Below, in pieces: positions 1-10,156 of a DNA stretch of 64,000 nt. Made by a program: the position numbers and the translations under genes. Under the pieces are notes generated by a model, which was not told the DNA's origin, did no database searches, and worked only from the letters and a program-made list of their open reading frames with translations. Within the stretch, counting starts at the first letter, position 1; the number at the start of each line of letters is the position of its first letter. Source of the DNA: Capitulum mitella (Eukaryota; Arthropoda; Thecostraca; Pollicipedomorpha; Pollicipedidae); contig CP099839.1 in NCBI GenBank assembly GCA_030062745.1, positions 20,159,324 to 20,223,323 on the forward strand, given 5' to 3'.

Positions 1-282
1 CCACCCTAATGTTCAAACCCACCTGAGTTCAAGAAAGTGCCAGAAGACTTCAGTTCAGGTTTCTGGTTTGCAATCACCAAAGTAACATTCGTAATCGGGC
101 ATAAATAGAGTTCGACAGTCTGCGCAGCACTATGTTTCTCCACACGGCGCGCCGTTCAGTATGCTGTTTCGACTCTTGAATACAAAGAGGCAAAGCGGAA
201 GTGTTCCTCTCGCGCATCACGCCGAAGGGACCATCACTCACCCGTTGGGTCTCCAACCCCTCTCACCAAACAGGATGCTTAC

Positions 283-405
283 ATTACAGACAAACGTCAG
301 CACATTCATGCCATCCATCTCCCGAAAGGCCCGGTCGCCCCAGCAGAAGTTCCGTTTCCCCTGGCCGACCGTCTCCGTCCTGAGATAGCGAGACAACACC
401 CACTC
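283..405 (-). CDS. NSMCE3: MAGE gene exon D (C-terminal end of the domain)
   Basis: Forty-one codons after the acceptor gcgtccgcag: EWVLSRYLRTE, NFCWGDRAF, MNVLTFVCN. The C-W-G-D-R-A motif corresponds to the conserved W-G-P-R-A of MAGE proteins. A GTAAGC donor follows. Read-through would add about 14 unrelated residues before a stop at 238-240. Confidence 0.8.
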
Positions 406-3198
406 CTGCGGACGCCAGACACAACGGATCAGTACGCCAGCCGCTGGCAGACGTGCTTCATAACGCCCTAACGCTGGCACATGCGCAACCAATTTGTGGA
501 GCTACTTCATCTCTGGCTCACATTCCTACACGGTCATAAGCAAAGTACGCACCAACTATAGGTACATCTTTATACAAGACAGTAAGGGTGATCAACACGG
601 CAAGGTCACAGCCAGAGGGACAAAAAGAAGCCACACCTTTGAGATCAGTTTCTTGATATCCCCGAAAGCCTCCACAGGGCAGTTGTTGTCAACGAGTTTC
701 TCGAGGAAAGCCCACAGCGCATCTGTAACCAGCAGAGACGTCACACGGGGTGCACCGCACAAAGGCACGGCGCACGGGCTCGTCACATCAGACTTAAACT
801 AATGAGCGTGGGAAAACCCACACCGAGCCACATCACACCGCTCAACCCGGGAAGGGAGCGAGTCTGTCATCAGTCATGGTCATCATGGAGACAAGGTCCT
901 CAACCCAAAATCCATTCGCCCGGGATATTCACGCAGATCGCACGTCGGAATTACGAGTTCTCCCGGATCAAACACAAAACAACGTCCATATCCCTGCCCA
1001 CGGTAGGCAGCAGCTGGCTGGAATCAATTTCTGCCGCCAGTTTTCACCGGTTAAAACCGGCCGGCTGAAAACGCCGCCGGCAGAACGAGGCAAAAAAACG
1101 GCAGAAAATATTTCTGTGGAAATTTTATTACGAAAAACATCCTTTCATGCGTTTAAGAATGACTGAAAGTATAATTACTCCATGTTAAAAGGTGGAATAA
1201 ATACAAAATGTGATCACAAGCAACTGTCTCAATGAAAGTGGCGGATACAATTGGTGATACCCTGAAAATTGAAATAGGTTGGTTGGTTATTGGGGCTTAG
1301 GGGCGCACCGACTGCAGGGTCATTCGGCGCCCATGAAAACTGAAATACTTAGAAAGGATGTGTTTATGTTCATTTTCTGAACAGGACAGTAGAAAAGCAG
1401 TCGTCGCTCCGGGTTCCACGAGCAGTCACATATCTGAATCTGAGTTTGAAAAAATGTGTAAGGTAATGACTTGAAAAATATTTCATATTCTATCAATATG
1501 GTGTGGATCCCTGAAGTAGTGCATGAGCAACACATTGTTCGCACATCAGCACAAAATACAAATAATTCAAAACCATACAAATAGATGCAGTCTAAAAAGA
1601 ACTATTGTTATGGATATGGTTAGCCATATCCCACGTCACACAGGCAAGCAGTGACGATCACTTTCACTACACGGTCACTATGATTTAGCTAAGCAGTCTA
1701 GGTTACTAGGTTGCTGCAATAAAATGGCAGTCAGGCTAACATTGGATATCAAGATAACCTTCAGAATATATGTGCACATAGCATGCAAAATGCTGCAGAG
1801 TGCAATCATTACGTGGGGATATGACAGACGGGTCAGACTAAATGGTGCATAACCATAGTAACAACAGGCACCTGCTAGGTGAATAAGGTGTAAATGCAAA
1901 CAGGACATACAGTACACAGTACAGTACTGATTAATTCTTGTGTCATTATTCATAGCAACATTCTCTTCAAAACTCCACGTGCTTCGAAAGACTAGCAACA
2001 CTCCTTAAATTCATCATAATGGCTGGTACTCGGCAACTCCTGTGTATGTATTCCGAAACTGTAGGTCACACAATTTTATCTGTAACACTAGCTGTACGTT
2101 AATTCATAGTTGTACCCTATCCTTTCCTCCTCCTACGCATAACATTTTCGTCGACAGGCTGAAAGGAATTTGCGGAGAATATGCTGCCTGGAATGGGCCA
2201 ATTCATGTTTACTTCTGCGGGTTTCTCACCAACACAGTCTATATATCTAGGTTTTAGCACAATTTTAAAGTATATGGGAGGTGAAATACAGAGTAAAAAC
2301 TTTTTTTAATGTACTAGAAACATTTACCATGTACAAGACACTCTGTCACTTTATGCCTTTTTAGGTCGGTTTTAACCGGTTTCACCCGGCAAGTGCAGAG
2401 AATTCTGGCCGCCGTAGATGTAAACTTTGTCACCGCCGTCACGAAAGCGCTTTCATCTCAGCTGCGGCCACAGCGCCTCGACCTGCTCACCTTCTTCGAT
2501 CTGGCCCCCGTTCATGAAGATGACAGACAGGACGACCATGAGCAGGCCACGTCGCTGGCTCTCGTGGTCACCCAGCAGCAAATGCGGAGTTTTCTGGTCC
2601 ACTGACAGCTTGTTGATTACCACGCAGGTGGAGCTGTCATTGAGTCTCACCAGCTTCAGCCCAAAAACCTGGTAACACATGGTAATGGTAACACCAGCGC
2701 ATGCCATTCGGCACCCAACAGTTCGAATACACAACACAAAATCAACCCAGAATGCACATCCCGACTGCCCCCTTAGTCGCAAAGCTGGCCAGTTACAGCC
2801 GGCGGGAGCGGATAGATGGCGCTGCTGTCTATCCACTGTCGTGCCCTGACTGGCGCCACAGCCTCTGGGAACGTGTACACGGCGCTGCTCTCTGTCCACT
2901 GTCGTGCCGATTGACGCGACAGCCCCCGGAAGCGGCGGTGTTCTCTATGCACTCGCGTGCCTTGAAAGACGTCACTGCGTCAGGGAGCGGGCAGATGCGT
3001 GCTCTGTCCACTCACGTCTTCCAGCTGGCTGGAGGCGGCGTCCATGATCTCGCGCAAGCTGCGACGGTGCTGTTCCGGCAGCAGCCGGCGGATGTTGTTG
3101 TAGAGGATTCTGTCTCCGCGGCCATGCGACGTCAGCACGTAGCGCACGACGGCGGCGGTCAGACGGTTCCGCTCCGACCGGCTGAGAGCATCTCCATC
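283..3198 (-). CDS. NSMCE3: MAGE-domain protein, NSMCE3/Nse3-like SMC5/6 subunit (partial gene model)
   Basis: Four exons read right to left (3198-3016, 2668-2491, 722-637, 405-283) join in phase into 190 residues covering almost a whole MAGE homology domain. The first winged helix lies in the first exon (SERNRLTAAVVRYVL, then QLED). VFGLKLVRL follows, then the family hallmark GLLMVVLSVIFMNGG, then IEEDALWAFLEKL, AFGDIKKLIS, SRYLRTE, NFCWGDRAF and MNVLTFVCN. Outside mammals MAGE is usually a single gene, Nse3, which binds Nse1 and Nse4 in the nuclear SMC5/6 DNA-repair complex; assignment to that orthologue is inference. Splice sites are GTGAGT/CAG, GTGAGC/CAG and GTGTGG/CAG. The start is missing: an in-frame stop lies just upstream (3238-3240), so at least one 5' exon is spliced on. 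The 3' end is also open: a GTAAGC donor follows 283, and a short candidate last exon (174-130, ending TAG) or one outside the window would complete it. No break is seen inside the domain. Confidence 0.85.
637..722 (-). CDS. NSMCE3: MAGE gene exon C
   Basis: Twenty-nine codons including the split aspartate: DALWAFLEKL, then AFGDIKKLISK. The acceptor tctgctggttacag is strong. The donor AAG|GTGTGG is weaker but in phase 0. The segment matches the second winged helix of MAGE domains, where an F-G-[DE]-x-K-K-L-I motif is typical. Confidence 0.85.
1047..2379. repeat. Inverted pair of CCGGTTAAAACCGG-type palindromes in a MAGE intron
   Basis: A 14-bp palindrome at 1047-1060 and a near-identical inverted copy at 2367-2379 bracket AT-richer DNA of unknown origin inside the intron between exons C and B. 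They may be the ends of an old non-autonomous element. No target-site duplication was found. Confidence 0.3.
2491..2668 (-). CDS. NSMCE3: MAGE gene exon B (core of the MAGE domain)
   Basis: Begins VFGLKLVRL after a ttaccag acceptor in phase 0. Contains the GLLMVVLSVIFMNGG core. Ends after IEE plus one base at a GTGAGC donor. Reading through the donor gives GEQVEALWPQLR then a stop. That read-through resembles the family by chance; the real continuation is exon C. Confidence 0.85.
3016..3198 (-). CDS. NSMCE3: MAGE gene exon A (first winged helix)
   Basis: Sixty-one codons, from DGDALSRSERNRL to SSQLED. The 3' end is a perfect GTGAGT donor in phase 0. The 5' edge is uncertain: acceptors at 3199/3200 (tctcag) and 3214/3215 (gacag) are both phase 0, the first having the better pyrimidine context. 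In-frame TGA at 3238-3240 bounds the exon. Confidence 0.75.
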
Positions 3199-3239
3199 CT
3201 GAGACGCAGCCGCCTGTCGAGCCGCCAACAGAGCGCGTC

Positions 3240-4544
3240 AGCCACCCGGCATCGCCACCTCACGCCACAACGTGCCAACGGCAATCTTCGGGTTGACTGG
3301 CACAATGGTGGAATCAAGGGCACTGTCAAGCTTTGCTGAGCTCCGTCCACTCACACTGGGCTAAAAACTTCTGAACACTCCAGCACCGCTGCAACAAACG
3401 ATCCGCATGCAGTAAACGCATCTTTCAGTTTCAAACGACACAAGCTACTGGCACGAGGCGTCCAGAAAGAAGCCCCAAAATGGAAGTTGGTCTAAAAAGG
3501 ACATCTACGTCGCAGGGATCTAAACAGTTTCGAACATTTGCAAAAATCATCCATTCGAGAATCACAACACCGGGATATCAACGCGCTAAGTACGAGGAAA
3601 GCAAAGACAACAACATGATGTTGCAGTCATGATCAAATCTTTGCCGTCGTCCTGGCCTGATCGATAAGGAGCCGGACAACAGATGCGGTGCGCGGCAGGC
3701 AGTGGGTCCGGGTCCCGGAACAGGCACCTGCGTTTGGCCCGAGACCGAAAGAGTCAGCCGGTCACGGGGCGGCTGTGTTGTGGAGTTACACGGCGCGATG
3801 AAGATCCTCCAGAACAATCTGGCTCGGTGCCTGAGGCAAAATTACTCTACATTTGGGAACGCCTGGGTGGCAGGGACAAGCTTGCAGACATGATAAACCA
3901 GGAGCATGCTTATGACTATACCATAGGTATATATTGGTAGAGCAGTGCGGATTTTACGGCTTTTATGCGGATTTTACGTCAATTTTCATATACAAGCAAG
4001 GAGATGGATACCTCTGACTTCTATTTCAGTTCATAAAGGACCGCAGGTACTGTTTCGCATAACGTTACTTGCTGAGGCGATAACGAAATTATACGAAACC
4101 CGGCCACGCTAGCAAATCATATCTTGTTGTCAGAAGTCTCTGTGCAAACTATGAAGTCTCACAAAAACAAGTATTTTCATTAACGCTTATAAAATGCAGA
4201 AAAAGCCCAGTCTGCATCAGACTTGACTCTTGGCTTGACTAACGCGGTAAATGCCTGAAAAGTTCCATACGCGCACTGGAAGGGGAGGTCTTTTTGTGCC
4301 TCTCCCACCTGTTTTCCTTGAAAATCTCGAGAACGGACCGGAGCTGGTTGCTGCCACTTTGTGACATTTATGGCTGAAGTTCCAAGCATTTGAAGTCAAG
4401 CAAATATAAAGACGGTGACGGTTGTCGCTGACAAATGGGAACTTTGTGAAAGGACTAGCGGTCCACCTCAGATTACCGTTTGGGCACAATCATGCGACGT
4501 CATCTGGGCCTACGTACTGGATGTGCCAAGACAAAAGCCAGAAT
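3240..4544. other. No recognised gene; should hold the 5' exon of the MAGE gene
   Basis: Only short overlapping open frames on both strands. A GC-rich patch at 3660-3790 is the likeliest place for a promoter or first exon of the minus-strand MAGE gene, but no specific start could be tied to exon A. Confidence 0.4.
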
Positions 4545-4945
4545 CAATACGGGTCAGTCATCAAAGGTCAAGGTCAGCCAGATTGCGGCTTCATCCAAAT
4601 TTGCTTTGCAACATGTCAGTTTGTATGAAATATGCATTCAAAGACCCTAATAAAAAAGAGTCAAGGTCAAATATCTTGTGACCTGGCCCAGATTTGCCTT
4701 CCTACATGTCGATTTGTATGAAATATGCATTTAAAGACCCCAATAAAAATGTGTGTGCACATGGATACGCTTATATATACGAGGGTCATTTCAGGTCAAG
4801 GTCATCAAAGGCCAAGGGCAACTATTTTGTGACCGGGTCCAGATTTGCTTTGCAATATGTCGATCTGTATGAATATGCCTTCAAAGACCCTCTTAAAAAC
4901 GTGTGGCACACTGATACATGTATATACATGTACATACATTCATAA
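4545..4945. repeat. Degenerate tandem repeat, three units
   Basis: A segment reading roughly tgtatgaaatatgcattcaa followed by gaccc..ataaaaa recurs near 4620, 4715 and 4865. Between the units lie AGGTCA-containing links. Spacing is irregular (about 95 and 150 bp), so this is an old diverged array. The apparent short open frame across it is a product of the repeat. Confidence 0.65.
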
Positions 4946-6084
4946 ATATAAACGATGGAAGTGATCAAATGTACCGATGTTGGCTATCTTCACCGAAAAC
5001 ACGCCAAAAGATGCGTAAAAAGCCCTTATTTACACTCAAGCTATCCCGTGTTGCTCGAAATCTGATCTGCAAAAGATGAAAAATGGCGTCATAGGCCAAT
5101 GACCTGACATGAACTCGACCCAAAATCCTAACTCAAGACGTCAAATGAATGGAAACTGTCGCATTCCACGGTTACGCTCAAACAAACGCTCTTTCCCCGT
5201 TCCGTTCGAACAGCCGTACGGAAAGACTTGTAAGGGCCGAGCAAGTGTACAAAGTTACCTTTTTTACTCCATTTAACCTTGAAGATATTGACCTAGGGCC
5301 ATGGAAGTTGCACATAATGTGGATCGTTATGGCCCCACCCTATCCATAAAATTTCATCTCTCTAGCTCTTTCCGTATCTGAGATCGGGGAAGGCACTTTT
5401 GTTCCCCCTTCCGCTGAGCGTTAGCGCAAAACCCCTTTCACTGCGCAGGTTAATATTCACCGCTAAATTGATAACGCCTACCTTTGGACAGCCTGACTGC
5501 CCAGGCCGGATGCAATTCGTAATTCTTTGGCTGAAAACTCAAATGAAAAGAGCAAACAAACAAGGCACCACGGCAATGAACCCGCACTAATCGATCTCCC
5601 ATTCTCCTCATGTATTTGGCATAACTCAGACGTGGATTACGACTTGGCATTCTCGTCGTAAACTCAAACTAGGAATAAACTTTTTTGAGATTCGACTTCG
5701 ACTCGGACTCGTAATCGGCCTCTGGCCTTTTCGTCCCGAACCGAATGACAAACTACACTTTTTTAGCAGTCACTCGAATTTGGACCCGATTAGGGCTCAG
5801 ACAGATTAAAACACCGCTGATCAGACGCGACTCGGAAGTACGGTATCCGGACTCAGATCCGGAATTAGACTTACTGTTCCGGAGTCAAACCCAGATCTGG
5901 CAGCGTAAGGTGACTAACAGACATACTGACGAGAATGCATCTACTAACCTGTGACTGCGAATTATTCTGCGATCTTCGACCAGGCATGCTCCGCACCTGA
6001 AAGCAATAAGGCGAATTGGAGGCATAAATGGGCGAACAGCTAGTACGGCATTAGTTTTTGTAGTAGCGTACGGTATCGATTTTG
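4946..6084. other. No gene seen
   Basis: Intergenic DNA. A degenerate GACTCG/GATTCG-rich stretch lies at about 5690-5880, of the same low-complexity type that recurs at 27.5, 36.9, 39.6 and 43.8 kb. Confidence 0.5.
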
Positions 6085-6560
6085 CTCAGGGGCAGAGGCA
6101 GGCAACAACTTTGGGAGGCACATCATGCCATTTTTGGCCCTGATGAGGGTAAAAGGAAAAAAAGCTACTAAAAATAGCGTTTTAAGATAGAACTTAAAAC
6201 TTTATATGGGAGTATAGGTAAATGGTTAGGCATGTACACAAATACAACTTTATTAATCTGAGTTCACTTCACAAGGTCAGGTCAAGGACAAAAGACGAAA
6301 TTTGGTTTCACAGTAAGTAATAATTCTGGCACTATTTTTCAAATGCCAAACCTGGAACATACATGACGTAGAAGGGCACCCTCTATTTATGTACGAAGTT
6401 TCAGGTTGACATCAGATCGGGTCTCGGAGCTATGACCTAAAATGCCACTGTGCAAGCTAAAACCCTATACCACAACAGCCGTAAAACGGAATTTTAGAAA
6501 CAGAGTGAATTCAAATAACCTTTCAGATTCAAATTCAGATTGAATTCAGAGTTTAGAGTT
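6085..6560 (+). mobile_element. Family B TTAA element, internal fragment
   Basis: Aligns by eye to 16210-16690 of the full copy: gctcaggggc(a/g)gag, then ttgggaggca, gatagaacttaaaacttta, and agctatgacctaaaatg. Both ends are missing. Confidence 0.65.
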
Positions 6561-7540
6561 CAAAAGGCCTCCAAGGAATTCCTCCTGAAGCCATTCATGG
6601 TTCATGTACAGTTACAGTTGAGGTGTAATGTGTAAAAAGATGACATGGTCTGCAGAAAAGTATGGTAATGTACTGTGTGTCTGCATTGACCATCACTCAC
6701 CTGCCATTATGGTGCAACTATGAACTTAAAATACCATCTGGACAGCACAGAAGGATACCATATTCCTGTGAATGTTGAATTGTGATGAGTGACTGACTAT
6801 TAGTCCTTCCAGTTGTCATCTTAAAATATCTTTTGAACACCCCACTGAGAAACTGGTATTTCTATTTCTTTGCAAAATGTACAGAGATTTTCACTAACCC
6901 AGTTTGTGAGTTGCCTCTTGGGGCAATCATGGAGTAAGGCACCTCATGGCATAACCATTCAAAAAAAACAAGAAATGCAGTAGGTTTCTTAGTGGACAAC
7001 AATGTGCACAAAAGCAGTTTTCTTTTATAAAGGCCAACCTCATGACTTAACAGGACTGGCCAAATCCCAGTGAGTCTTCAGTAATGGACCTCTTCAGGAT
7101 GTCATAGTTCATCATAACTTCCATCATATATGGTTCAGTGTCTAACTCAAGAACTCATTGGCAGAATTCGGTGACTCGAGCAGCACTCCACAGCCGACAC
7201 CCAGTAGCTCCATGTCTTGGCATCAGATGACGTCATAAGCCGGGACAAGTGGAACGTATGGCTCCATGCACATGACCTAATGGCAAGGTTTACCATTACA
7301 GCATGTTTCATGCAGTGACCAATAGGATTTGCACAAAAATGTGTTGCCCTTCTGCACTAATCCTGCCCCCACCACTTGCACATTTCTGACATATGGTGAT
7401 TTGTTTACAACCCTGAGCAGATAATTGCAGATGATGTCCCTGACTGTGGTGTATTTTTTTGTGGGCAGTCATGGCCGCACAACAGTAAAACTTCAAGCAT
7501 GGCTGTGCAACAGTACCACTCCTAGACAAGTGTAAACAAC
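6561..7540. other. No gene seen
   Basis: AT-rich intergenic DNA without recognisable coding or repeat ends. Confidence 0.4.
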
Positions 7541-7636
7541 CCTAACCTCACCTAACCTCACCTAACCAAACCTAACCTAACCTAACCTAACCTAACCTAA
7601 CCTAACCTAACCTAACCTAACCTAACCTAATCTAAC
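7541..7636. repeat. Interstitial CCTAA telomere-type repeat
   Basis: About 19 mostly perfect CCTAA units (complement TTAGG), edged by variants CCTCA and CCAAA. TTAGG is the ancestral arthropod telomere repeat. Confidence 0.9.
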
Positions 7637-7678
7637 CCTCACTTCACCTCACCTGATCTCACCTGACCTGACCTAATC

Positions 7679-7885
7679 CTTATGGCAAACCAATCACTAT
7701 GTCTAATGCAGACCAGTCACTAGGCCTTTGGCAAATTGATCACTATGCCTAAAATAAACCAATTACTATGCCTACCTCACATTGATCACTGTGGCTATGG
7801 CAAATTTCTCACATCTACAGAAGACTGATCATTATGCCTACAGCAAAGCAATTACTATGCATATGCATAACTGATTACTGTGTGC
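7679..7885. repeat. Degenerate ~30-bp tandem repeat
   Basis: Repeated wording of the form ccaatcactatgcctaa..gcaaa occurs about seven times with substitutions and length changes, immediately after the CCTAA array. Confidence 0.6.
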
Positions 7886-9144
7886 ATTGCACTTATTTAC
7901 CACTACTGAGTCCTGGGGGCTATGTCATATACATACATACATGAATATCTATATATATATATATACAAACAAAAAACAATGTAAGGCCCAGGGGGACACA
8001 CACAGACCCCTAGTTCTACCAAAACTTACAGAATATGATGCCAATTAACAGTGTGCCCACTTTACCACAAAATCTGTGATTATTTCTTTTCTATATGTTT
8101 AATTCATGTTATTCTTTATTCTATACTTTCTACATACCTCAACTGTGATCACTCTTTTCATCCTTATGGTTTGTTTTCTTTCATAAAATTGTCGTGAAAT
8201 ATTTGGGCAGTCAGAACCAGCTTTTAAAGGGGCTTAAGACCCACATGGGTGGCATGGCCCATACAAAAGAGTACAAATTAACAGAATGGTTGGCCAGGCA
8301 TCAACTCACCCTAATCATTTCACTCACTTTCAGTGACTGGTGAAAACATGAAATGGTTTGCTTGCTAGTGTACTGAACTCACATCACTGGTGGGTACAAA
8401 AGTGAGTGGGCAACCATTCTTTGCCTCAAGCAACCTTAAAAAGGGTAACTGCACCAAGGTTCATCAGTGCAGGGTTTGTAAGGGAAAATGTTCATAGCCA
8501 AAGGCTTGTCAACTTAAAGTTGGTATGGGAAAAGGTTTGTTTCAGACAAGATTCATACCAGAAAGGGTTAGTTCTGGTATAGAGGGTATGGTCAGACTTG
8601 GCTTGGTCCAACAGAGGTAAGAACATCTTTCATTTCCTATTTGACCTTGAACCTATTTTCAAGGTTTAATTTTGATGGTGTATCCAGTGATTCCCACCGA
8701 AACCATGAACAGAGAAACATTCTCAAAAGGGTTTTGACTTGTTTTATATCAAGGGAAATTCCCATTGTTGTTTAACATTGTGCATACATGTATAATATAT
8801 GGCATATTGGCTGAGAATATCCTCAGTGGGCATTTCCTCCTCCATTACCAGCAGATGTATTGTTGGTCTAATATATTACAAGTCTATATGTATTACAGGT
8901 CTAAATGGTCTATGGTATGTGTGGCAGGTTCAGTGATGCTGTTGTGAACAAACACTGAGCAGAAGTACAGGTACAAGAAACTTGGTGTCATTCATAACAC
9001 AATCAGACTTGAAGAGGTCCAAAACCCCATGCTTTTGCAGACTGGGCAGTGGTTAGGCAGTACGGTGAGTCCAATCGTCTGGTGCCAAAATGGACAAAGA
9101 AGTACGGAAATGAGGGTAATTGATATGCCCGCCACCATATCATC
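7886..9144. other. No gene seen; short TA microsatellite
   Basis: Intergenic. A (TA)n run lies at about 7947-7966. No protein-like open frame. Confidence 0.45.
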
Positions 9145-9517
9145 GGCAATCCTTTAGAAGCGCACGCCACAAACCAAGCACACTGGATGACACATATACG
9201 GCGCGCGTGGCAAAAGGAGACGTCAGCTGTTGCGAGGAACAGCAACATTATGCACTGGAGCTCCAGGTCGTAGATCACCTACTATTCGCTCTTGTTTTAC
9301 ACAGTAGGTTAGGTTAGGTTAGGTTCAGTTAGGTTAGGTTAGGTAAGGTTAGGTTAGGTTAGGTTAGGTTAGCGAATAGTAGGTGATCCACGACCCTGGA
9401 GCTCCAGTGCATAATGTTGTTGTTTCTCGCAACAGCTGACGTCTCCTTTTGCCACGCGCGCCGTATATGTGTCATCCAGTGTGCTTGGTTTATGGCGCAC
9501 GCTTCTAAAGGATTACC
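9145..9517. mobile_element. Foldback element: 146-bp inverted arms around a TTAGG loop
   Basis: Left arm 9145-9290 and right arm 9371-9517 are near-perfect reverse complements, with only a few differences (for example aggtcgtagatcacc against ggtgatccacgaccct). The 80-bp space between them is filled by TTAGG repeats. The transcript would form a long hairpin. Confidence 0.85.
9303..9370 (+). repeat. Interstitial TTAGG telomere-type repeat
   Basis: About thirteen AGGTT/TTAGG units with two variants (ttcag, gtaag). It forms the loop of the foldback element. Confidence 0.9.
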
Positions 9518-9688
9518 CATATCATCACTGAAATATTCTTGACAGACTAATATGATGATTGCGTTTGGCACTATAGCTTGCAACTGGTGGCCATTTGTTT
9601 TGAAAATACTACGGGTAACACATATTGAGCTATGGGCAACTTCTGACGCAGCATGGCATTAAATGTTTTGCACGGCATTTGAAAATAC

Positions 9689-10156
9689 CGGTATTCTAGG
9701 CGCAGGCTTCCCACTTCCCGTAACTCCAGAAATCCGCGTAGCCGCGGAGCCATATTGGAACCAAAAGATGCGCAATGAAAAATAGCCCGATCCAAGACGT
9801 TTTGTGCCCTAAACATTACAACTTACCGAAAATAATCGCCTGAAACCATCGGACCACCCACCGCCTTCACAACTAACACGATCTATAAGCACGGAGCATC
9901 TTCACAAGACAGATCAACGTCAGCCTCCAAGTATTGACGTTTCAGAATGCCTCGTGACATATGACGTCACTGACAAATTAACTAAAACACAGCAGTCTCG
10001 AAACTCGAAATAGGTTAACAAAGACCATGAAACGGAACGGGGAAGTGGACTGGGACCGAACAAGGACAGGTATGAGTATCTGGGAGGGGTAAGGGCGGAT
10101 CCAGGATTTCGCCAGGGGGAATGGTCAGCGCGGGCTCCCGTCCCGGCCTTGGCCCA
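9689..10156. repeat. Left arm of the 8.5-kb inverted repeat
   Basis: Reverse complement of 17742-18205 with moderate divergence. It is contiguous with 12883 onward once the insertion 10155-12874 is removed. Confidence 0.75.

Noticed and set aside
2453..2490. Reading MAGE exon B through to the stop after GEQVEALWPQLR
   Set aside because: A consensus GTGAGC donor at 2490 and exon C give a better and in-phase continuation. The look-alike residues are chance.
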